A DNA stretch of 64,000 bases from Mesocentrotus franciscanus (Eukaryota > Echinodermata > Echinoidea > Camarodonta > Strongylocentrotidae): contig CP137666.1 in the NCBI GenBank assembly GCA_037976565.1, positions 60,467,413 through 60,531,412 on the forward strand, in the 5' to 3' direction. Made by a program: the position numbers and the translations under genes. Under the pieces are notes generated by a model. It worked only from the letters and a program-made list of their open reading frames with translations, ran no database searches and had not been told where the DNA came from. Positions 1-13,700 of the stretch are shown here, one piece after another (position 1 is the first letter of the stretch; each line of letters starts with the position of its first letter).

Positions 1-3000
1 TCTGCCTTGTCTAACTTTCGAGCAACATCAATGAGCCTGAAAAGACCAAAAATGTGAGATGGATATTTGAAGGAAGTTTGTAGGTCATACAATGAGAAGA
101 AAAAGGTAGAGCAAATAGGTGACTGTCCATCAAGATTGAAGGAAAGAGAAATTCAAGGGGAACAGCCTACTGTAAAGATATATATACTGTAATGTATACA
201 TGCAGGGGCAATGGAACGCTATATATCAAACCATCCTGCAGTCTAGGAAAAGCATTCTAGGCAAACAAGGAGTTTAAGAAAAGAACTCACATGTCAGCCC
301 ATCCATGGTCTCCTATGATCTCTATAGCCTTGAGATGCTCTCCAGCTGACAGATACATCTCAGCAGCAGCCCTGGGTTCATTGATGTTCTTAGCCCAGTC
401 TGCTTGCTTGGTGATTAACAGCTTCTTGTCTTGTGGGTCACCAGAGCCAATGAATTCCTGAATTAAGCAAGGGAAGAAATTATAAAAGCATTTATTTCTT
501 AATACCATTTACACTATGGTTAGCATATGCGCTACTTTTAAAGCACAAGTTCAGTATTTTCAAGCCCCATGATTACTTGTCAGTTTTCTATGACACCTTA
601 TAATTGTAATCAGGAGCTTCTCGATATTTAGCTCTAAATGCCATCTTGTATCATGATCAGCTAATTGAGTATATGCTACTTTCAAGCTTCCAACACACAT
701 ATCTCAGTTTCCTTGTGTGATACTTGTAATACATTGTATACAACCCAGCTCAACAAATCAAAGGGTCTGACAATATTGCGATGAAACACCATATTATTAA
801 GACTAAACTTAAAAAAATCACAACTTCGCCACTATTTTCTTTGCAATGCATTTTCATTGCTCAAATAATGTAATGTTGACATCTGGAAGAATTGATCAAG
901 CTCGTCCATTAATACCTTGGCGTGGTCAAACATGCGCAGGTCTGTGTACATGTTCATGGCTCTCTGCTCCTGGCCAGCTCTCTTGTACAGTTTGGCTGCT
1001 TCACCAAACTTGCCCTGATAGGCATAGATGTCGGCTAAGAACAGCTGATCGTCTACCTCCCCTCGACGCTTACGCTCCTGTGATCAAGGTTAAAGTGTAT
1101 GACATGAATAAATTGAGAATAAAATTTGATATACAAAAAAAAAGTAAATTTTGATGGATTCATTTTAATGTATAACTAAGCAGAACGGACATGATTGTCC
1201 AACGTTTGAACTGACCTTCCTCTATGTCACCATAACAGTGTTAAGGCTTGTTCATACATGATGCAATATACTGCCTCAAAACAAACTGCAGCAGTAAAAT
1301 GTAAATCATATTATGTCTTAATCAATGGCAGGTGAATGTGAATAAGAGAAGCTGGGAGCAACAAAGGCCCCCAAGCATACTTACTTGCATAGGATTGATA
1401 AATGTGAAGCTCCTTATGCTCATTTTATTTACTATTTCAAGATTTGAATGGACAGCTACAGCTACGAGTGCTGCGATACGTTGACACAAGTGGACTCTGA
1501 ACTCTGTGAACTGAAGCTTATTTTTACCTGAATTTGATATTTTTCTACTAGAGGTGAGATGTCTTGTGAAGTATAGGAGTTTTTTAGTCTACTAGATCAT
1601 GGCCTGGATGTAATTTGGTGGCATGTAAGCAAATCTTGTGTTATTTATTTGTTGGATCTGATACCTGCTTCTGTGAGTGATTTTTCAACCTAGCCCCACC
1701 TTATACGCTTTGGAGTAGGCTTGATCTTCGTTCAAGCCAAAGCTGACCTGGACCCTCGGTCATCGACCCTTTGTCATCATTGAATTGAGTGGTTACTATA
1801 CTCATTCTATGGTGCCTTTGTGAAATAACTCCATTCATCTTGGATTAGATTTTGGTACCTTTTGATCATTCACCTTGGACTGGTACTTGGAACCGCCTTT
1901 AAACACAATGCCTGAAACACGCTCTGATAGTATAATAAAGAGCCAAGTTAAGGAGGTACTGATGGATGAAGAGGTTCTATCTACAATCAAAAGAACCATT
2001 TGTCAAGCCCTAGATGTCAAATTCCAAAATCTAATTGTCAGGCTAGACAAACAGGATGGTGTCATCTTGGATCTTCAAAGCAAAATGGAAATCATTGAAC
2101 ATGATTTAAAGCACTTACAGAAGCAGCGGCAGACATGTGAGGATAAAAATGTGAAGTTACAACATCAGTTAAATGCTCAAGAACAATATTCTCGAAGAAA
2201 TTGCGTACGCCTGTTTGGGGTGCCAGAGCAAGAAAAGGAAAACACAAACGAGTTGGTCTGCGATATTGCTAGGAATCATCTTGGAGTAAATCTCAAGGAG
2301 GATGACATTGACAGGAGTCATAGAGTGCGTCGACGGGTAGAACCGGCAGGAGGATCAGCACGTAAACCGCGTGCTATCATCGTAAAACTCACTTCCTACA
2401 GACTTCGGAAACTGTTGCTACAAAACAAGAAAAAACTCAAAGTAAACAAAACTGGGTACAGCATCTTCGAAGACTTAACAGCTGCAAACAGATCTCTTCT
2501 GTGGGAAGCCCAAAGAGCTAGCTGGAAAACTGAAAGCAAGATAGAGTCGACATGGTCGATGGATGGACGCATACTTGTATCTATCAAAACTGCAGACAAT
2601 AAAACAATGAAGAAGCGGATTTTTTCCGTGAAAGACATTGAAAACATATAAAAACTAATGAAAAGATGAAGAACGTTATGTTATTGTACCAGCATGAAGA
2701 TCATGTACAAGTCTTTATTGAAGTTTCCTCATTTGAAATTGTGAAATAGGACATGTCATCAATATTTTCCAATATAATTATGTAAGTCTAATTTTTCCTA
2801 TTTTGAATTACATCCTAGGTTAATGACCTATTCCTCTCACTTTTAGTTAACTGTATATTTTTTGTCATTATATTTCTGTGTTAACTTACTATTTCAGCTA
2901 TTTTGTAATTTGTATCTTTTATTTTGGTGTGCGTGGATGTGTGCATGACGTGTGATTGTGTGCTATTGAAACTGTATGGATATATTCCAGCATGTCTTTC

Positions 3001-6000
3001 CTTTCAATCAAGTAAATGATGTAGAGTTTAAATGTATGTTTTCTGAAGTGCAATATAATATTACTAATAATGATATGAACTTTGATATGTTTTCGACAAG
3101 ACTTGATACAGATGAAAATGGGTCGCTTAATGATATTGATCCAGATGATAATTTTTCACATCTAATAATCCCATTAAGTACTGGCTCCTGTTGATTTCAA
3201 TGAAAGCCCAGATTTAACTAATAATTATAAACATAAATTTAGCATTCTCCACTTTAATTCTAGAAGTTTGAATAAAAATTATGACGCTATTGATCAGTTT
3301 ATTAGTCAACTTAACTTAAAATTTTCTATATATGGTTTTAGTGAAACCTGGATTCACGATAACACAACTTTATTATTTAATAGGGATGGTTACACATTTT
3401 ATCATAATGACAGACGAGGTAGGAGAGGTGGAGGGTTGCACTCTTGGTTAATGATTTATTTGATGTTAAAGTTCGAGATGATATTTTTTACCGGAAACTC
3501 TCTGTGAATCTCTTTTATTGAAGTCATATTGGATAATACAAAAAACATCATTGTTGGTATAATTTACCGAGACCTTAATAAACCCATTCATGATTTCAAT
3601 GAGATTATGAATGCTTGTCTTGAAAAAATATCTATAGAAAATAAGTCAGTTTATATAATGGGAGATTATAACATTGATCTACTTAAATATAATTCCCTTC
3701 AATGCATTGATGATTTTGTAAATATTATGTATAACAACTCATTTCGCCCATTAATTGACAAACCTACAAGAATATGTAAGAAGTCTGTCACTTTGATCGA
3801 TAATATCTTGACAAATGTAGTCACTAAAGACATTCACTCTGGTATTTTCTATAGTGATTTAACAGACCATCTACCCATTTTCCAAATAACCAACCTCTAT
3901 ATTAGTCCTAGTCATAGACCATCTTCATTTTTCCATATAAGGCAAACGGATCCTTTAAGTTTAAGTTCATTTCAGAGGGATTTATCTGTTTTAGAATGGA
4001 ATGAAGTATTTTTTTCTTGTGATGTAGATGAAGCTTATAATTCATTTTCAAACACATTTAAAACTGTGTATGATCATAACTTTGTTGTTCGTAAAGTGAA
4101 GAAAAGAAAACTGCCACGAAAACCTTGGATAACCCCTTCACTGTTAAAAAAGATTAATAAAAAGTATAGATTATATAAAACATTTTGTCAGAAAAGAAAC
4201 GACAGCAGTGAATGTAAATATAAAAAATTTAGAAACAAATTAAACTCAATTTTACAGTCTGTAAGAAAAAAATATTTTTGTGATTTATTACAGAAGAATA
4301 GAAATAATATGTCTAAAACTTGGGAAGTTATTAATGATTTATTAGGAAAGAGAAGAAAATGCCAGTATCCTAATTATTTTCTTAAAGGTAGGAACAAGTT
4401 AACTGATCGTCAATTAATTGTAAATGAATTTAATTCTTACTTTTCTAGTATTGCTACAAAACTAAAATCTGAACATATTCAGAAACCTAAATGCAATTTT
4501 AGTTCATTTTTACGAGATTCTTGTAACAAATCAATATTTTTCACCCTACCAATGAAACAGAAGTTTTGAATATTGTCAAATTGCTCAATCCAACTAAGAG
4601 CACAGATTTTGAAGGAATAAGTCAGTACATTATAAAACATGTTATACATTTCATTGTTAAACCAATTGTTTTTATATGTAATCTCTCCTTTTTGTCAGGA
4701 AAAGTCCCCAAGAATTTTAAAGTAGGAAAAATCATACCCATATTTAAAAGGGTGATCCCCACATATTCTCTAATTATCGACCAATAACATTACTCCCTGT
4801 TTTTCTAAGATACTGGAGAAATTAATTTATAACAGGCTCTTTAATCATATTAATAAAAATAATCTTCTGACCGTTTCTCAATATGGTTTTAGAAAAAATT
4901 CATCATGTGGACATGCTCTAATTGACCTTCATGATCACATTCTCAATAAATTAAATAATAAATTGCATACATTAGGCTTGTTTCTTGATTTGTCAAAAGC
5001 TTTCGATGTCATTAACCACGATATTCTCCTCACTAAATTACAAAATTTTGGTATACGGGGTATTGCTTGGGAATGGTTCAGGGACTATTTAAGTGATCGT
5101 ACCCAATTCACATCATACAACAACTTTGTTTCTGACAGAGAGAGGATCCAGTATGGAGTCCCACAGGGCTCCATGCTGGGTCCTCTCCTATTTTTAATTT
5201 ACATAAATGACCTTAGTTCTGCTTCATCTTTTTTTCATTTTGTCTTATTTGCTGACGACACAAACCTGATTGCATCTCATAATAATTTTGATAAATTAAT
5301 GTCAGAAGTAAATAAAGAATTAGAAAAGGTTGTTGAGTGGTTTAATGCTAATGAATTGATTATAAATTATGACAAAACAAGTGTACTTTATTTTCATAAT
5401 AAAACTAATCCTTGCAATATTAATGATGTACAAATATCTATAAACAATATCAATTTGAAAGTGTGCTCTTCCGTTAAATTTCTTGGTATCCTTTTGGATG
5501 ACACTTTATCTTTTCAGGATCATCGATTGTATATAACTAACAAAATATCTAAAAACATTGGTGTTCTTTGTAAATTACGTGTATTTCTGCCTGAAAAAGT
5601 ATTGTTTATGTTGTACAATTGTTTAATCTTGCCGTATTTACATTATTGTAATATCACCTGGGCCGGTGTGGGGACAACTAAACTAGAACCTCTCTATAAA
5701 CTTCAAAAGAAAGCTTTAAGAATTTGTACAAACTCCCATTATCAAGCTCATTCACGTCCCCTGTTTTTTCGCTTAAGAACGATCAATATTTATGATATAC
5801 ATAAAATTCAAAGTGCTATTATGATGTATAATGTCTATAATAATTATGTACCTAAAAGAGTTTGTCAAATGTTTATCCTTAATAAATCTGTTCATTCATA
5901 TAATACTCGTTCCTATATCAAATATCATTATCCAAAGGTCTCTACCCAGTCAATGCTTTACTCTTTTAGACATAATGGTCCCCGTATTTGGAATAATTTA

Positions 6001-9000
6001 ACTGAAAAACTAACATTATGCACTACTATATCATCCTTTAAGGTTTTATTGAAGAGACAGTTGGTCTCTTCTTATTTCCCTTAACTCTTTTTTTAACCTT
6101 TTTTTACCTTGCAATGTACCATGCCTGTGTGTGTGTGGGGTGTGTGTGTGTGTGTGTGTTTATTGGTGTGTATATATAATGTGTAGTATTTTATTACATA
6201 ATTGTTATTGTTTTGGTAACATGTACAACCATGTAATTTTGTTATTTATTATTTATGTCAGGGGACTATTACTTACAAGTTTTTCAAACTTCCTTTTTAG
6301 TCTCCAATTTCTTCATTCCAGAATTGTAAGATTATGATTGTTTCATGTTACTTTGTACATATAGTATTTTATGGTTTTATGATTGAAATAAATGAATTGA
6401 ATAAAAAAAAAAAAAAAAAAAAAAAAGAAAGGACATGAGAGTAGAGAGATACTCTATTATGTATAAGTTCCAGATATCCCAGCTTAATCACAATCTTATT
6501 CTCTGAAATATAATCAACATGCACCATGGTTCATCTCGGTTGTCAACAAAGAAAGTGAGTGGCAGGCAATAAAGAGAGCCGGAGAGAGAGATAGATAGAA
6601 ACTTACCTCTATGCTGTGTATAAGTTCCAGATACCGCAGGTCTCTAACCCTTGTAAAAGCCTTCTTGGCAGTGTCAAAGTCCAGGCCTTGAATAGCATCA
6701 TGGGCAAGGGCAGTCCAGTCCTTGACGGTCACTCCTAGGCACGCCACTCTGTATGCGTCTCTGAAATATCACCAAAAAATGTCAAAATTTACCATTTTCA
6801 TATCTTTAAAAATTAAAAAAAAATGAAGCCCCTCATATTTAATGGTGGATATTGTGTGCCCAATGTCCATATGAACCCCCTTTCTGATCAAAGCTAGTCA
6901 AAACAGAGTTTCTCTATTACTAATTCATTGGTTATTTAATATTTACTTCTTTTTTTCCAAATCACTAAAAATCACCCAAAATCACCCAATTTTGGTTTGG
7001 TGACAAGGCTAATTTTCTCACCAAGGCTTTCAAGTAATCACCAAATTTTTACAACTTTTTGTGACCGAGATCACCATCTGGCAACACTGATGGTGGTGGG
7101 TTGAGTGAAAATCTTGAGAGGAAAATAAGCATTACATCTTAGAACTATTCATTAAGAGTTGCTATTTTTCCACTGAGGATATAAATTTTCCCACAATACC
7201 CAGTGAATTTGTTTTCCTTACATTATATCAATCCATGTAGCCCTAAACAAATTATTCACGACTATGTGTTAATGCATTATTGTGCAAAAAACTGTGATAT
7301 GGGATAGCACATGTAGGATTTCTCACTTGAATTGCTTGCGTTCCAGGTACTGATACATGCCAGAGGACTGGGGAACCTCTACAGTGGTCATGGCATAGAT
7401 GTGCAGACAGAAGATCTTGGACCCGGTAAACCCAACCACGAAACCCTGGAGCTTCTGTTGCTTGACAGGGAAGGTACTGGCCTTGATATTCAGGGTTCCG
7501 TTCCCGGAGAAGCACAGCATGTCCTCGTACTGGGTGTTCCAGGCTACGCTGTTGGCGTTTGGCTCCTGAGATGATTAGAAAAAAGGTTCATGAGGCAGGG
7601 CTAGACACTAAGAGGCCCTTGGTACACACAGGCCCCTAAATTCTAACTCTTCATAACAAATTTTGTTTTTCTTTTTTTCTAGACGACCAATGCATACAGA
7701 CCCTAAAAGTTCCAATCTGGATCTGTAAAACTGTAATGTGGAGCCCTACATTAGGCCAGTTGTCTCTATGACTGTGAGGTTAAGCCTTGTAAGGTATATT
7801 ACAATCTTCAAAACTTTTACTTCGTATACACCCTCACCACTTAATGATGCACATTTTTACCCTTAAAATCAATTCATCTAAGTCCCTTCAATGAAACCTG
7901 CTTTTGCAACTACCTGGATAGAAAGACCACATGTCTATAAAGGCAACATTGTTTGTTTCTCTTGAAACTTTTTTCACATATATATACCTGTACTTAAATA
8001 ACCTACCGTATAAATTTTCTTGTGCCCTATGAGCAGTCTTTATATAAAGGTGTGACTTAACCATACCTGGAAGAGAAGTTCTTTTGTATTGATGTCATAG
8101 ACCATGCAGGTGTTGTGTTCATCGACCACAGCTAGTTTCTTCCGAGACGAGCTGATGTCCAGACATCTGACGGACGTCTGCTGCTTCAGGATCAGGATGG
8201 GGAAAGGGTTGTCCACAAATACTTTGAAGATCTGAAGAGAATGGAACAATTCAAGAGCTACATAATCTGGGAGGAGAGATTCATGTAAATTCAGAGTTTT
8301 GGTTAGCCCCTTTTAAAAGCTTTTCATCAAATTTCTTGGAATTTAGTTGATAAACAATTCTATAGTATAACTTTTAGCTGCTGTAAATATTTTATTTTCT
8401 CTTTAAGTGAAATCTTAAAGAAATAGAATGAGCATGCAATAGGTAGCAGTCAGGCATATCAGGTACCCATTTACATCTGGGTGGAGACAGACAAATCATT
8501 CAGATTAATGTCTTTGCCAAAGACATAATTTTCTGGCTCGGATTCAAACACATAATCTACAGATTGAAAGACAAGACAATGAACCACTACTTAATGGCAT
8601 TCAGTTTTACATACAAATGACACAGGAGAATTTTAACCGATCTATTTGATATTGAGATCAAGAGTATTGATAGCAATGACACAGGTATGATCATGTGGAA
8701 GAAAAAAATACACAAAACAACCACTGAATGGGCTTTCCTCTATAATTATGACATCAAGATATATCACATCCTTTTCACTTCACTGACTTCACTGTTATCA
8801 AATTATATAAACAAAAAAACACATTACCTGGCCGTTCTTAAGACCAACCAGTAGACCCTCTCTGCCTTCAGCGCCGCCAATCACTTTAATGTACCTGATC
8901 AAAGCCTCCATTACCCATTCTCTGTCCTTCACACCGGAGAAGGTCAAACTCGTCAAACGACGCTCCTGGAAATCATTCAAGATAAAGTTCTAATTCTCAC

Positions 9001-10688
9001 TTAATTCTGTTAATTGAGGTAAATCTACCCCCAGAATAAAAGGATATACCGATACATCTACATGTAGGCTAAAAGTAGCAAGCTTAAACTTAAATTATAC
9101 AGCATATTTGCTTTAGTATTGCATGGCATGGATAAATGTTATGTTCCAACAGATTTGTGAAAAATATTATAGGGTTAACACCTGTTACCAAATGCCAACT
9201 CTACAAACCATTTGTAATGCATCCTAATGCTCAAACATCACAAGAATGTAAGACATGAAACTACTCAGAAAATTTGCCACATTTTGTTTTTAAAATTTGC
9301 TTAAAGACTTACTTCTAAATTTCAAACATTTCAGCCCGTGAAGTTACTGAAAGATTGTGCTCTGCACTGTGTGATGATGACATTTGTTGAAAAAAATATC
9401 ACAGTATTCGCAAAAGGTTAAATAATGAATTAAAAAAAAAGTTCTGTGATTCTTCGACATGTGAAATTGCCCGGAAGTTGGAAAAAATACTGACCTGGCA
9501 CAGGATAATGTGTTGTGCACAAACGACCAGAAGGTTGCAATCAAACTTCTTATTAATCTTCTCTTTGACTCTGTAGTGCATGTCTGAGGCATCATCAGAA
9601 TACTGCTCATAGACTACAATCCTGTCTGATAACTGGACCTAGAGTACCATAAACACAAATATTAATCAAGATGGTGCTACAAAATATAATTTATCACTGA
9701 TTTGTGGTGTAGGGTTACTGTCTATTTAATTTGAAATTTGTATGTATCTGAGGGAAATTCAAAGTAATAACCTTATTAATGATAATGGTGGTTATGGTAA
9801 TAATAGTAATGACAAATACTAGTTATTGAAATAATGTAGATCTATTCAATAACAAGGGAAATGCTCTTGGCGGTCTCGCCTGCATTACGCAATTCGATAT
9901 GATGAAAAATTGAGGTTGGGACATTATTTATAGGCAGGGTGGCCCATTAGCAGGCCCCCCAAAAAGAAATCCTCAGAGTATAATCAGCAAGTGAATATTG
10001 ACTAAGAATCATCAGAAGAATTATTTACTATTATTTGTACCAAGATTGATAACTTTCATGAAATATGAACAAATAACAAAAATTGATTTATTAATTGTCA
10101 TATACTTGATAACCCTTATGTTCAAGTTTCATGGAATAGGAATGTATACTTTCAAAATTATGATAACAATTGTGTTAAGTGTTTGATGTTGATGCCACAA
10201 CATAGTGCCCATACAACATTCACAGGGGCATCCAAATGTATCCAAATTTTAAAGAACTACTATCCATTTTCAAATTTTCACAAAACTTTGCATTACCTAA
10301 TTTTTACAGAAAGGAGAGAATGACACTTTACATTCCATCTGATTATACCCATTCCATCTAGGTTTAAACCTGGACTAACCTTAGTATGCTTTACTAAATT
10401 CTTGATTCTAAATATAATCTCCACCCTAAACCCCTCCCCAAAATGATTTACAGCAACTCAAGCAAGCCAACTCACTGCAAGACGATTCTTGAAGATGGCA
10501 ATCTTCTTGACCAGGTCGCGGCACTTGATGCGGACCTTCTGGTCGGTGAGGAGATGCTGGATGATGATGTCAGTCATGTTCTCCCGGAAGGCATAGCGGT
10601 CCCTGTAGAGACCGTGGACTGTGCTGAAGATGAGTTGGTAGTGAGCGATGGTTCCATCTTGGCAACCAACAGCCTGGAGAGAGAGAGA

Positions 10689-10751
<63 letters not shown>

Positions 10752-13700
10752 AGATGGGAGGAGAAAGATGAGTGAGATCGATGACTTCAGGTTGCATTAT
10801 TGAACCAACAAATGGTTATACCCCACACACATGGACTATCATTATTGCTACAGATGGATTTTTTTGTTGGAAGCACAATAAAAAAAAAAAAAAGCTCCTT
10901 CCCTGAGGATACAAAGCATTGAATACCCTTTATCAACGCCTTCTTGCTGAGCTGCCATGATGAGACAACCAAGCATTCAAGGCATTTCTTCCTACCAAAT
11001 ATCCATTTACTTCACCTGGGTAAAGAGTGGCAAATGAAGATAACGTCCAACTGGAAGATACTAGTGCTGTGATCAATAATTGCATAAATCATCCATGTGA
11101 CCATGACACTTCTTAAAAACAGTCTATGCTTTCTGATTAAGGAAATCATGTGACCTTCCTGGACCACACCCACTTACCACATGATTCTGGTCTGGTCTGA
11201 CCTTGGCGCACCACACCCATGAGTTTTGCTCCCCAACAACCCCAAGCTGCACCCCATCCTTGGTGTGAAGGGTCACCTGTTTGTTTGCCCCTCCGATGAT
11301 CAAGTACTCCCCTCGAGAGAAGTAGCTCAGACAGCAGGGGTCATAGCTCAAATTACGCTCCTTTCCGACCTGATCAGAAGTAACAACATATTTGATAAAA
11401 AGTTATTTTTCAAGCAATGCACACATTTAATAGAACAGCAAACAAACTGAAACTTTGATTAAAATTTCAATTACAGGAACATAAGTCATGCATGCATTCA
11501 TCCAAGCCAATCCAATCTACCTAGAGAATTCTGGAGCACCAATACCTAGCACCAATACCTAGTTCCATACATAAAGGTGCCAATGAATCTCATGTACTGT
11601 ACATGTACCACTGAATCTCCCAGCTAAAACAAATCTGCTCCAGTGTAATATTTTTCATCTTCAGCTCTCATACCTGAATTCCACTGAGATTGTAGAAAGA
11701 CAACTTTTGGCCCCAATCCAGGACAGCTAGGGTGTCGGTAGATTCCTCCCTTAAAGGGTAATAATAAAAAGAGAATATAAATTTCATATAAATTAAATCA
11801 ACAAATCTATTAATCCAGAGGCCATGGAGTACTGTGCAGTGAAGCAATCCTCAAAAAAAAAATTATAGGGTCACTTTGACCAAGTCCTTTTTGCTATCAT
11901 ATCATTCAGTCTTAATGTTTGGCTCCTCTGACTCAATAAAGTGACTTGCTCTTGCAACTGACAACATTCAAAGCATTCTAATGTTCTTAAGGAACACTAA
12001 ATAATGCTAAGTTTCAAGTACACTGGTATGTAAATATATTCCACAATTGAACTGCTGTTTTTGGTTAAAAATCAAATTTCTGTGACCAATTCTACCAATA
12101 AATTAAATTGATTTGTATATTGAAAGGGAAGGCATATATATAGTTTTTACATCTCTAAATGCACTTTTAAACAATGTTTAAAGAAGGTGAAAGACACAGG
12201 AAGAGGATATAATTGCAAATATCACATCATACTCTCACATTCTCCCCAAATTAAACTCCTTTCTATCCAATTCCATGACCACTAAATTGTTACTTTCAAT
12301 GAATACCTACTTACATATATACAAGTTTTGATAGATAAAAGTCTAAGCAACTACCCCCAAAAAAAAGGCTGAGTTTATCATCAGGCCCAACATGAAATCT
12401 GCACATCACTCCAAACTATCAAATTTGTGGGACTGAAATATTAACCTAGCCAACATTGCTACTGAATCAAAACATTCCAAAACAAAACAAAAAAATTCTC
12501 AACAACCAAGCATATCAAAGTTTTACATCAAATATCTAGACTCACCCAAAGAAAAAGAGTGATCTGTGTAAAATATCAGCAATGAAAAGACAACTAAATC
12601 AATGGGACAACGTAGGCATCCAATATGACTCTATTTCCAATTGTCAATCAGCTTTTGCTACTACATTCAAATTATTTCCACTCAACTAAAATAATGACCA
12701 CATCCTTAAAGCCCAAGTCCACTCCGATTTTCAAAAATTATAACATGTTGTAAATAAATCAAAGGTTAAAACTGCCAAATATCACGGGCGTACTTCAATC
12801 AGGTGATTTTTAAGAGCGATTTTTGTTTCGGGTATTTCGAGCAAAACATGTATATTGCTGTACGGATGTGACGTATGCTCCTCACAACGAAAGTGCCAGC
12901 GGTATACATTCTGACAATAGGCTATTTTCGTCTATTTACGTCTTTGTGAAGTGCCTCGATACAAACTATTTCATTCACCTGATAAGAATAATGAAACACT
13001 ATTATTTTTATCAGGTGAATGAAATAGTTTGTATAGATGCACTTCACAAAGACGTATGCATTAAATTTGGTTACATTACGAATCTGTGTTGTGAGGACCC
13101 TATGTCACAACCGACTCGCTCATTAACTTGTTTTTTGCTCATTAAAAAAAATTATTAAAAATAAATCTGAGCACCATTTTCCAAAACCAAGTTATATTTG
13201 GGCTTTTTAGATTTTTGTCTATCTAATCAGCTCAACTTTTCAGTGGAGTGGACTTGTACTTTAACCTCTTGTACACAATATCTAATCATTTTCAGTTTTT
13301 TATGTTAATTCATAATAGAATGAAGCATTGAGGTATGTATATTCTGATATTGTATGCACTATGCAGTAATTGTATAAATAAATAAAGGTCCTTTTTTCTG
13401 GATACATCCACTTTTAAATAAATAATTTACAATATTTACAGAAATTGTTTACACCCAATTAGTCTTACATGAATTGAATTTTTACCATGAAGTAACCATT
13501 TTCAATCCATGGACTCGACCGTCAGGGCCCATTCAAGAAATTTTTCAATTAAAAAAATATATATCAAAAGAGTCATCTGGTAATATGAAAAGAATAAAGA
13601 GCCAAGTCAGTAATCTCCTGCTAGCCACAAATGCAAGAGCAACAATGGTATTTAGTAGTGCTGATTGATTGCTGATTGATTGATTGCAGTAGAAAGCAGA

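Larger units (their letters stand above)
1908..6426 (+). mobile_element. Non-LTR retrotransposon (CR1/jockey superfamily), antisense in IFT122 intron
   Basis: Seen: an ORF1-like coiled-coil protein is followed by an apurinic-endonuclease/reverse-transcriptase ORF2, a short 3' UTR ending in TTGAAT-type sequence, and about 25 A residues at 6402-6426. The order and motifs are those of a two-ORF LINE. ORF2 is broken by several frameshifts and a stop, so the copy is dead. The 5' end is not defined: the bases from about 1195 to 1907 may be its 5' UTR. The 8-mer GGACATGA occurs both near 1187 and just after the A tail, a weak candidate target duplication. The clade cannot be settled by eye; Daphne- or CR1-like is most likely. 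Confidence 0.85.
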
